This document shows positions 9,614-20,400 of a DNA stretch of 64,000 nucleotides, piece by piece. Position 1 is the stretch's first letter. Every line of letters starts with the position of its first letter. This stretch comes from Lepidodermella squamata. Its lineage: Eukaryota > Gastrotricha. The notes under the pieces were generated by a model, which saw nothing but the letters and a program-made list of their open reading frames with translations, was not told the origin of the DNA and searched no databases. Position numbers and translations under genes: made by a program. The stretch covers positions 2,852,001-2,916,000 of the forward strand of contig JBLDXI010000029.1 in the NCBI GenBank assembly GCA_047495785.1, given 5' to 3'.

Positions 9614-11533
9614 TTAGTACATTGCAAACATGGCGATTGGAGTTATGAAAATGCTGAGAATATAGATGAAGGCGAAAAGCCGCCCGGCAACATGGGCGAC
9701 AAAGTGCCATTTCATTTGGCGCGTATCCAACTCTTGTTTGCCCTCGTCATCCGTGTCGCGATCGCCATCGAAATATGATGAGCTGTTGAGATCTACTACC
9801 AGTCCACCGGGTGGGATCATGCTCTGCCGTCTGAAATCGCCGTTGACGTGATAGACGCTACCCCTTCGGTCGGCTTGGACACTTTGCTTCTTGTAATGAT
9901 TGCCGCTTTTTTTATCCACAGAGTAATGCTGACTTCGGCGCCGCTCGGCCACTGAAGCTGCTTGGGGTGGTGGTGGTGCAGTTGGAGGGTGATAGAACAT
10001 ATTGAAGCAACATCCAATGCCTTGAGCGACGCAAAACATCCAATTGGGGACACTTTTCGGTTTTGAATCTCCGTAGATATAGACGTTACTCAACAGCCAA
10101 AGGGCGAGACCTTCGCCGAGCTTAACGACAGTTTCAATTAATTCAATAGAAGGGATTTTGCCTTACCATTGAGAGGGCAATAAAACCTTGTTGTAGGTCG
10201 ATGTAAGTAGTCAACAAAGGAATTTTGTCACTGGACCTGAGAAAAACTTCACTGGATTTTAAAAACGGTAAAATTATCCTACCTTGGGATATCGGTTAAA
10301 ACCATGGTCTGAAAAACTGAATACGACAGGAGGCAGGTGAAAGTGATCGTAATCCTTTTGTCATCACGAATGGGCACTGAAAACGCGGCAATGTGGGCAA
10401 TCGATATCAGAATGCTGGGCACTATAACGTTAAGCCTATGCGAAGGTTAAAAAATGAAAGCTGAATGCTGCGAGAACACCGCATTCTCACATGTAATGCA
10501 TAGATTTTCGTTTGATTTTGATGATGAAATCGACATGGTCGAATGAATTTGTCATCCGAACCGAGTCATTGGACAACTTCATCGATAAGCCTGCTACGTC
10601 CCATTGTTCATTAGGCTTGAAGTACTTCATCGTGACGTTGGTAAACAGGTAAAACCTCATTTCAGAGTTGGAATATCTCCAACTGCACGGAATTATTTCA
10701 ACCCTTCAAATCCTCAAACTTGAAACTTACCTTTCTAACTCAATGGTACATGCCTGAATTAGGGGGTAGAATTAACTCTATTTAGGAAGAAACTGGCAAA
10801 TTCTTACCTGAGTGTCGAAAGGAAATCTATGAGAAGTTCATTTATAATTTTATCTCGATACTCAATCGAACTCACAGTCTCAAATCGTATTCACAGTAAA
10901 TCTCGAATGTCCCTCCCGGGCTGTAAATCGCATAGCCATTGGCGTAGATTCTGACTTTCTCCTTCTCTTTCCCCATTAAAATGTAACGGCCGTCCGAATT
11001 CATTTGAGCTATATCAGGGATCCATATCTTCCTAGCAGGTAGAACTAGAAAATAGAGTTGAGGTATGAAAATCTGGGATTCTCATCATTAACTCACCGAC
11101 GTAATCGACACATTTATAGGAGGTATTTGCCCAAACTCTGAACTCATCCATCCATCTCTGAGAATTTTTCGCGAATTTAGACAAATTTCGCTGAATATGA
11201 TCTTACCACGCTGAGGTAGCCAGAGATTTTCATGATACGCTCCCTCTCGCGCTAGGTGGAATACAAAAATTTCAAGTTATTCTAGTTGCTAAGCCAAGTT
11301 ACCACATCAGCAATAGAAGACAGAACAAAAGTCAAATTGACGACTATCGGTTGCGTAGCATTCAACACTGGCCGTTGCCATGCATCGAATTTCTTGAAAA
11401 TGTTGTCCTCGACGTCCTGATCTGATACCGCCTTGGAGGAGTAAGCGCAATCTGCCGGCCTTGGTATAGTAGGCTGAGCCAAAAAAGATGAGAAGCTCCG
11501 CAGAAGGATAAGAAGGCCAGCTATTGCTTTCAT
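9614..11533 (-). CDS. Cys-loop ligand-gated ion channel subunit, nicotinic type (LGIC-1)
   Basis: This is a plasma-membrane pentameric receptor subunit of the nicotinic acetylcholine receptor superfamily. About ten short exons are separated by introns of about 50 nt; the first is 11533-11303 with a signal peptide. The extracellular domain includes LPARKIWIPDIAQMNSDG and the Cys-loop, whose two cysteines are separated by 13 residues ending in FPFDTQA. The loop is cut by two microexons (10826-10808, 19 nt; 10753-10731, 23 nt). M1 (VPSILISIAHIAAFSVP), M2 (ITITFTCLLSYSVFQTMVL) and M3 follow. A His/Pro/Ser-rich cytoplasmic loop precedes M4, which ends at MFAMY-stop. No vicinal Cys pair is visible in loop C, so it looks like a non-alpha subunit. 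The M1-M2 linker has RDDKR, a Lys where nicotinic channels have the conserved Glu. It starts 41 nt after the stop of LGIC-2. Confidence 0.9.
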
Positions 11534-11574
11534 TAAATCGCAAATTTCTAAGATAAATTACGTCAAGAATTTAT
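11534..11574 (-). promoter_or_regulatory. 41-nt intercistronic gap with poly(A)- and 3' splice-like signals
   Basis: On the minus strand, AATAAA (11575-11570) overlaps the LGIC-2 stop codon. It is followed by a pyrimidine/AT-rich run ending in TTTATCTTAG at 11548, and the LGIC-1 ATG begins 14 nt later. There is no room for an independent promoter. This is what a spliced-leader acceptor inside an operon looks like. The reading is inference; the signals are seen directly. Confidence 0.55.
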
Positions 11575-13534
11575 TTAGTGATGGCCGTGTTCGCGTTGGT
11601 GAATCTCCGCGTAAATTGCGAAAAGCGCAATAGGCGTTACGATAATGCATAGAATGTAAAAAACGGCGAAAAAGCGGTCAACAACGTGCGATACGTAATA
11701 CCACTGCATTTGCCTCATATCGAATTCGACATGCCAGTTCTCAGCTACGTGCATGCTCTCTTTCCGCTTTATCTCAGCTGTAGTCGATTTCTGCTGGGAC
11801 CGGGATTTGTTGGCGCGGGAAGTTCCGTTTGATTTGATGTAACCACCGGGTGGCGGGGCGCCGTTCGAATCAGATGAGGGTTGACCATTCGGGATTTCAC
11901 TTTCACTGAACGACCCGCCATTCGTTGTCGAGAGTTCGAAGCTATCGTCAAGATCCGCATTAGCTATCTCATCGATTCGATGAACTGATTGCGGTTGATA
12001 AGGCATGCAGACCAACATTCCAACGCATTTGAAAAAGCAAAGCAGCCAGGCAGGGACATGCGCTGGGGCAAATGCGCCGTGGGAGTAGATATGATTCACC
12101 GCATACATCCCCAAGCCTTCACCGAGCTGAGAGAGGGAAAAAAATTAAGGAGGTTCACAGCTCAATTTCATCTTACAATTGAAATTGCGATGTAAGCCAT
12201 TTGCAAGGCGATATAGATAGTGAGGAGAGGAATGTTGTCACTCGATCTTGACCCAAAATCGTGTTTGACTGGGAATATTAGGGTTAAAAGCATCATACCT
12301 CGGCAAATCTTCGACAACCATAGTTTGAAAAACCAAGTAGGCAAGTAAACAAGTGAAAGAGATGCAGATTTTCTCTGATTCATGGCTCGGAACAGCAAAA
12401 GCCGCTAAATGTGCCAAAGAGATCAGAAGGCTTGGAATTATGACGTTAACCCTAAATGAACATTGAAATGAAGGCATCTGGCTAGTTAAGAACAGATTTA
12501 CATGTAATATCCAACTTTTCTTCGAATAGTGAAGTAGAATTCAATGTGTTCAAAAGATGTTGAAGGGTCTAAATAGGAGAAGTTCATCATAGCCATTGAT
12601 GTCCCAATCAAATCCCATTGCTCATTTGTTTTGTAGTATCTCAAAGTTATATTGTTCGAGGCTTCGAATTTCATGTAAGCCCTCGTATAACGCCAGCTAG
12701 AAAATCGAATGTTACAGTACTTTCTGTAGAAATAATTAGGTCACCTTTCTAATTCGAGAGCGCAAGTTTGTGTATCGAGAGGGAACAGAGTCATGTCGTA
12801 ATGGCAATACACTGCAAAAGTTCCGCCCGGGCTGTAGATCGTATAGCCGTTTGAGTGGATCCTAACTTTCTCATCTTGCTTGCCCATCAACGTGTACCGC
12901 CCATCCGAGTTCATCTGCAAACTTATCTATCAAGCTATTCGAAATTGTTAAGGTGGATTACCTGAGCTATGTCTGGAAGCCAAATTTTCCTGGCAGGTAA
13001 TACTGAAATTGAGCCAATTTGCTTCAAAAGAAAATTCCTTCAACTGAAGAGAACTTACCAACGTAATTAACACAGCTATATGGAAACTTGTGCCTCCAGA
13101 CACGAAATCCATCCATCCACTTCTAAAATTCAGATTTTATCCTTAATATTCACAATTTCGATACATTACCACACTAAGATATCCGGAGATCTTCATTATA
13201 TTTTCGCGCTCCGACTGAAAAATTAGGAAAATTGTCATTTTGAAAGAATCCGGGTACTGTAAAGCATGCCCACCACTTCAGTTATAGAAGAGAGCACAAA
13301 GCTTATGTCGACTAGCACCGTATCGCTTGAGTTCAGTCTTGGCCGCGTCCATTTTCCGTAAGGTTTGAAGAAAATATCGGCCACTTCTTGCTCGGAAGCT
13401 TTACCTGTCGCGTTCGCTCCCAGGCATTCACTGGGAATCGCTGGAGGGGCTTCAAGGGGTATTTCAATTGCTGAAATTATACATCCATAAGTTAACAATA
13501 AATTGCTCGCCAGTTGGATATAATCATAAAACAT
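11575..13534 (-). CDS. Cys-loop ligand-gated ion channel subunit, nicotinic type (LGIC-2)
   Basis: This is a paralogue of LGIC-1 with a similar multi-exon structure. Exon 1 is 13534-13274 and encodes a signal-type N-terminus and PYGKWTRPRLNSSDTVLVD, the start of the ligand-binding domain. Later exons give LPARKIWLPDIAQMNSDG and a canonical Cys-loop (cysteines 13 residues apart, ending FPLDTQT) that is not interrupted by microexons. M1 (IIPSLLISLAHLAAFAVPS), a linker with HESEK, M2 (CISFTCLLAYLVFQTMVV) and M3 are present. A hydrophilic cytoplasmic loop, rich in Ser/Asn and basic at its end, leads to M4 (FFAVFYILCIIVTPIALFA). The Glu before the Lys in the linker matches the intermediate-ring Glu of cation channels. 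No vicinal Cys pair is seen. It is probably the upstream cistron of a two-gene unit. Confidence 0.9.
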
Positions 13535-16500
13535 TTAGCCCGCTATTGAAAAAATGAAAGAAATGTACACTGTCTGCTAGTAAATTAATAAAGATAGCAG
13601 CCTGAGTATAGCAATTCCGTATCAGAAACTCGATATCCGGTTGTAATGAAAACTTCTTTCGACTTCCTGTCATGATTTAGGTAATAAAAAAATCGATTGC
13701 AATAATATAAGAGAATCTATATGTGAATTAAGAAAATTGCTGGGAATAGAATTCCTTGCATCTAGCCAACCAGGAACCAGGACAAAAAGGAGTCCACCAG
13801 AAATACACCACAGACGAAGATCACTCTCAAGAGTGATGTACGGAACAAGGGCTCAGCGTAGGCACGTCGAAGTTGTGCTGGCCTAGTAGTAATTTTCCGA
13901 TAATGCAATTTTTTGCGTCCGCAAGTGGCAGAGGAAATGCTTCAGACATGTAATATGTTTCCAGCTAGAAAAAAATCACGTTGCGTCACGCAAATCGAGT
14001 GATTTGTTGCATTAAAAATTAATTAACCGAGGTTTACTAAAGGCTTTACTACCTCAGGCTCAGGTATGTTCTGCTCGCTACTCTTTGACATTTGTATTCC
14101 CTAAAAAACGGCTGGCACTAGCAGGCCTGATAAAATGCTAGTACAGCTAACGTTGAATGAATGACACATCGAACTGCCTAAAGGTGTAAGTGACACGTCG
14201 GTGTTATGTGAATGATAAAGAATCAAGGCCGTCGGTTTTGATATGATTGCCGTTGGTGATGAAATATGAAATAAAATTCGGACAATGAATGCGTCGAATT
14301 TTCTGAAGTCGTTGATCAGCTAAATGACTTGACTGGCGGTACTGGCGGTTTTCCAGTTAGTTTGGTTGATACGCCCCTCGAATTTTATTTTCTTTGTTTG
14401 CCGGATGGTCGTCGCTGATAGAGCTAATTCGATCCGGACCCGGCGGCTTGTCCCGCTAGCTCAAGTCCGAAGTTGAGCATGTTCAGATGCAGAGTAATCA
14501 AACTCAAAAAGACTCGAGAACTTCTGGCCAAACATGCTATATAGTCTATGTTTTTTTCTAGGCCACTCATCATACCTAACATTACCCTTTTCCTTACTGC
14601 AAATCAATTACGGTTGTCGGTTATCGGTTATCGGTTATCGGCTGTTACCGTTGAAAAAAGTTCGTGCACCTGACCATTCGTGAGAAATCAAGTCCTAAAA
14701 AAAGCATGCGACAAATATTTTTAATATGTTGAAATTGTGAGATTGATCACAATTTTGAATAATTACGATAAGTTGCAGTTTTTTGGTTGAGATCATATTT
14801 TGAATTTAGCGCGCTATTTGAATTTGGCCAACGGAAATCGCTCCGCAGCCCGCTTCTTGAGTCTCGAGTGTGAATTCGGCTGCTCAAGTGGTTAGTGGCT
14901 GTGTTTTGTGTTTCTGCTCCCCTTTATCCTTTTATCTCCCTCGCCGTTGAATGTAAATGGGGTTGAGAATAGCTGAAATAGCTAATCCTTCGGAATTTCG
15001 CGGCACCCACCTCTCACGGCTCACCTGATTCCTTAGTTTTGACCGACTTCGCTCTTTTCGGGGTTAGTACCGAGGCTCCAATTTAGCTTGCCGTTTCCTC
15101 CCATCTCTCTTACTTCGTTTATCGCTGAACATTATTTGGGCAATGACAGGCACGGCGAGGCTATTGTTTCGTAAGTAACCTGTACACTACACTGATATTT
15201 ACCTTGTTCCCTCCTTGTTCCTCATCCCTCAAATTTGCCATATTTGTTTCTTCATAACTGAAAATTAACCCTTTGACGCGCAAGTGTATTGATCATTTGT
15301 TAATACTCTTAACTCGTAACCGCAGTGCGCAAATCAGATAGAAGCTCCGATGCTCGGTCACCGAGCTTACCTACCCTCATAGCGGCCTGGTGCATATTAC
15401 ATACAAGCATTAAGGCGCTTCATCTGTGTTGCTGAGTTGACACCTTACTGTTTTGCTGCTACTTCTAATCGTAAAGTGGAAGGAGCTATTTGTTATAAGT
15501 ATGGCGCTGATCAATCTGCTTATTTGATCATCAGTTGGCATTGAGCGTGTTTCTCTGGTCCAATTAACTCAAGCACAAAATTCTAGCAAAAGCTAATCTG
15601 AGATGCTTAGCAAAGACATAAATCAGCTGTCTGTGTCCTTATCATTCGCGGTACGGGAATAAGCCGACATATCTGTATCTGCTCATGTTACAGTGACATG
15701 AAAGCGTATTTCATCTCTTATCAGTTTAGTTACGCATTCAAATTCACTCAGTGATTGAGTTTAGACTTCAATTTTCGTAACTGTGAAGGTGCTCACTTAA
15801 TTTCGATTGAATTTGTGCACACCGTTCCTGTTGCAGCGCTCTAAATTACGATTGGCAAATTCTTAATTGAAGAGAATTGAGAATCATTGCGTTTTGATTG
15901 ATCGATCGAGGGTATTTGACCACCAAACTTACCTGCGGGGCTGTTTATTCGTCTAATTTGCATCCAGCGGACGTACTCTAACCACCCTGTTTACTCTTTA
16001 TTTACTCGTCCTTAATTCATATATCGTAGCTTGTGTCATCGTTCATAATTGACCACCGTATTTGTTTTACGCAACCGATTTCGCGTTTAGCCTTGGGTTG
16101 TTTTCTCCGAAAAAAAAGTATTTTTCAACTCGCGAATCAGCGCTGTCGACACTATTTCCTGTGTTAGTATTGTTTCGATGAGTAAGTAAGTAAGTAAGTA
16201 AGAAAGCTAATACCTGAAGAAATCGATTAAGTGACTGTATATCAGCGTCGCGTGCGCGTGCGAGCGTGTTGATTCAACAACACACATGTGTCTCACCGCC
16301 CGCCCGCCCGCCCGCCGCCGCTTCATAAACATTATAGTCGCGAGCCAGGTGCGGCGGATATGTACGATTCGTTAAGGATTCCGCGCCGCCTTAAATCTAT
16401 GCGTTATTCATATTGTTACTTACAACAGTGTGAAAATGTGTTGTATTGTTATCACAATATTACATTCAAACGACCATTCGATAGCTTGTAGATTAACTTC

Positions 16501-17455
16501 CGCGTCCGCGGGCCGGCTTAAGGCGGACGGACGTGTTAGTCGTTAGTTTTTCACACTAGTACACCTATGAACTTCCTGCAACAATTTCGCTTCCTGGAGC
16601 GCAAAAACCCGCCGCTGCCGCCAAAAAACAGCGGCCCCGTTGTATCAATAGTATCGACCGGCGAGGACGATCTCGACATGATGTTTGTTGTTATTTGCTA
16701 CTATTGATCGCGCTTGTTTACTATTATCGCACAGGTGCTCGCACCGAGGCGAAAAACTAGACTCTATTTTTAAGGTGGCATGTTTGTCAATTAATTTGTC
16801 GCTCGCCCCTACCCAAAATCATCGTGTTTATTCATTATGACATGTGACACGCGGCTGAAGGCTGAAGGCGGAAACATTAAGGTGGTGGCGTAATTTTCGA
16901 ATATCGCCATAGGTCACCGGTCTTATTTCAGGGATGAGCATTTCTTACACACTACCACCACTCGACTCTTGTGTGTGCGTGCATGCCTCGCGCGCTGACC
17001 CCGCTGGCCATTATTGAGATGACTTTGTTAAGGCGGATCGATTCTGTCAGCTGTCCAAGTTTTGTTAGTTACCTACCTTTATTGCGCAAATACGAGACGG
17101 CCGCGCGCGCGAAGAATAAACATTCTTCTTTACAGATAATATCTTACAGAGCGCGTCGTATTTCTCTCAATACATCATACCTGACTCCATTTTAACCGCG
17201 CCCGCGATGTTTTGCCTATATAACTTAATTCAGCTAAAAAGCGCTGTGTTTATTTCAAGATTTTTGTTGTTGTTTATCGCGCGTAGGCGAGCGGCTCAAA
17301 ACATTCTAAAAATTCCACCTTAAAAACGCCCATTTTTAGTAAATTCAACCGTTCGACCATTAAAAACCCCACCTTAATTAAGCTAAATTCTTACCCTTGA
17401 GTGATTTCAATGAAAATTTCCCCACCGCCCTGTCAAATCTGCTCATTCGAAAAAA
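13535..17455. other. Large non-coding region upstream of the coiled-coil gene
   Basis: This is 3.9 kb without a supportable ORF; the frames 16288-16491 and 16971-17195 are short and one begins in simple repeats. It has CpG-rich patches around 16.2-17.2 kb and short simple repeats: TTATCGG repeated three times near 14618, GTAA repeats at about 16182-16202 and CGCC repeats near 16300-16315. It probably contains the promoter and possibly 5' untranslated exons of the gene that starts at 17456. No transcription start can be fixed from sequence alone. Confidence 0.5.
16180..16318. repeat. Simple repeats: (GTAA)n and (CGCC)n
   Basis: A five-to-six-unit GTAA tract at about 16182-16202 is followed, after GCGTGCGC-rich sequence, by about five CGCC units at about 16297-16318. 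These are ordinary microsatellites in the presumed promoter region of the downstream gene. Confidence 0.8.
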
Positions 17456-20400
17456 ATGGCGAAAATTTTAGAAGAAATCGACGTGCAACCGCCGGCTAAA
17501 CGGTTGAAATTAAAGTCGATGAAGCGCCATACTAGTCATAATTTTTTCGTATTAAAACTGAAATCTCTACTACAATTTCTTGTTTGGCTACTCTCGAACA
17601 GGAAAATTAACCTGAATACGAGCGATAATGAGGACGAAATCGTGATTTCAACGCCGAAAAAATCGACCCCGCGAAAAATGATTTATCAAGACTCTGGCAA
17701 TCACTCGGCGGCGAATAGCGACGATCTGGCGTCGAACGCGTCATCGGACGGGTTGACATCGGCGTCGAATTCGGACCGAATCTCTTCGAACAACGCTCAG
17801 GACGATCTTGTCATGAATTTTCGGTGTTTAAAACGCCAAAATTCGAGCGGGAATTTGGCGATTTTAAACCAAACGCCGGTTAAAATTCGGCCGAGTTCTA
17901 GCATGTCGAATATCGATTCATCCAGCGGCGATTCGAGTTTGAAGACGATTATTGTTGAAAAATCGCCAATTGGCCCGCCGGCGACGAAGTCTCCCTTAAT
18001 TATTTCGTCGCAAAATCGAGGGAATAACCGAACTCTAGGCGATATGGAGCGAGAAATGGCTGAAATGCAGAAGACTATCGTCGATTTACGGCTTCGGCTC
18101 GAGCTCTACTACGAGCAGTCTCACGGCAAAATTGTGTCACCTAGCGATATCGAGTTGAAGAAAACGGCTATGCTACTCGAGTCGGAGAATAAATCGTTGA
18201 AGGAGAAAATTTCGCAGTTGGAATGCGATCTGCAAAAAGCGCTTGAGACGTATCCGCAACTGGTGGCTGAGTTGAATGCGGCGCGGTCGAAATTGGCGTA
18301 TACGCAGCAGCATCAGCCGTACAAGCCGGCGATGTTGAATGCGACGACGTTGACGGATGAAAATACGCCGCCGGTTCAGGTTTACTGTGAGAAATGCGAC
18401 GAGGGCGCGCGGCTTCGTGATGAAATGTTTACGATTTTTACGGATGAAAAACGTGAGCTTAATTCTGTGATACATGATCTTCGGTCAAAGGAAAAAGTAA
18501 GTTTATCGTTTTTTTTCCTGAAATGTTTGTATTTTTTTTTAATTATTTCTAGGTGAGTAAAGAAAAAATCGCGAATTTAACAGACGAAAATCGCCGGTTA
18601 AACGAATCTTTGCATCTTGAGAGTGAGGTATGCAATCATTTTTTCATTTGAAATTTTTAAATTTCACTAGAAATTTCAATAGTAATTTGGTTTATCGTTC
18701 AGAATTTTATGAAAAATAGTTTTTGCTGACTCGGGATATTTTCATTTTAGACTTCATCGTCATTTCTTATTTAGCCGTGAAAGCAAGTGTACAATTTTCA
18801 AAATTCAGGAATTTCAAAAAATTGGAAAAATAATATTTGAAAAATCTAGAATTAATTGAGAATTTAGTTGAGGTTATAAACTTAGCCCAATTAACCTAAT
18901 TTTTTCCACGAGCATCATCGAATTTTGTTCCGAAAATGTAGAATAGAAAAACAATAGTTGGGGAAAAAATTGAGTAAAACTGCAAAATTTTGTGTTGTGA
19001 TATATGGCGATTTTTTATTTTCATGCTATATTTTGAACTAAATTTTAAATTTCATCTTGAAAAGAGAATTTTTCAAAATATGCATAGATTTTATTTTCAT
19101 AGAAACGGGAAATCGCCTGAAATTTAACTGAAATTTTTCCTATGAATAAAGGGATCTTCCAGTAATTTCTTCTTAATTTTTGAGCGAATCTGGTTTTGCT
19201 GAATTTGAGAATTCAAAAATAGATCGATTGTCCTGTTACGAGAATTTTTTCAACATTTTGATCCTTGTATCATATTTCTATCAAATCACTGTTTTAAAAT
19301 TCATGGCCGATGAAAATCAGCTTAATTTGAAAATTTAGCCCTAAATTTGGTTCTATGCCAATTGAGCAAACGAAAATAGAGCAAGGGCTTTTGAGCAACG
19401 ATATTAGAGCAAACGAAAATAGTGCAAAACGACTTCTGAGCAAACGAAATTAGAGCAAAATGACTTTTGAGCAAAACGAGATTAGAGCAAAACGACACTA
19501 GAGCAAATTATATTTATTTAAATAACAGCTGCAATTAATTATTAAATTTGCTCTCGTGTCGTTTTGCTCAAAAGTCATTTTGCTCTAATTTCGTTTGCTC
19601 TAATATCGTTGCTCAAAAGCCCTTGCTCTATTTTCGTTGCTCAATTTTCGTTTGCTCAATTGGCATAGAACCCTAAATTTCGCTGATTTTGAATTAAATT
19701 CTCGAACAATTATTCTGATTTTTCTTATTCTTTTGTTGATAATCGATGAATAGGTCGGATATTCTCGTTTATTTTCGCTTAAAAAGTAACACAATAGCGG
19801 TCAAGTGTTAATTGCGACCAGAATTTCGCTTCATTATTCATGAGATCAACATTATCAATATGTCGCGTTGAAAAACCGATCAAATTATTGACCGCCCCCT
19901 AACCAGCCCTCTTAGTGCATATTTTTTCTATTTACTTTATTCACCGCTTGAAAAATGATGTCAACTTTGGTTTTTATTCAGAAAATGGCGAAATTGAAAG
20001 CGGATCTTGAATTCAGCGGGAAATCAACCACGGCGCAGATATCGAGTCTCGAAGAACAGATGGCTGTGTTGAATAAAGAGCTGGACATGGAGCGGCAGTT
20101 GCGGCAGAAGGCGACGGCGGATGCGCAAAAGCGAGCGGCAACGTCGTTGGAGCGCGAGGCGGCGATGACGAAGCAGATCGAGCAGATGCGGGCGCAGTTG
20201 GGCGAGCGCGGCGAGGAAATTGCCGAGTTGCGGCGTGATGTCGAGGCGAAGGATGCGCTGTTGAAGTCGCAACGCCAGACGGCCGTTTGGGAGATTGAGG
20301 ACTTGAAGCGGCGGTATGATGAGCTGGAATCGTCGAAATTGGAAGAAATCAACAGCCTCGAGCAGAAAGTCAGGTTTGTGTTTTAGACCGCAAATTTGGG

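Noticed and set aside
17549-17601. 53-nt GT-AG intron inside the first coiled-coil exon
   Set aside because: Removing it shifts the frame straight into a stop codon. An 87-nt in-frame intron remains possible but has a weak donor.
19349-19672. CRISPR-like array of short repeats
   Set aside because: The words are in inverted halves, have no regular spacers and are flanked by a target-site duplication in an animal gene intron.
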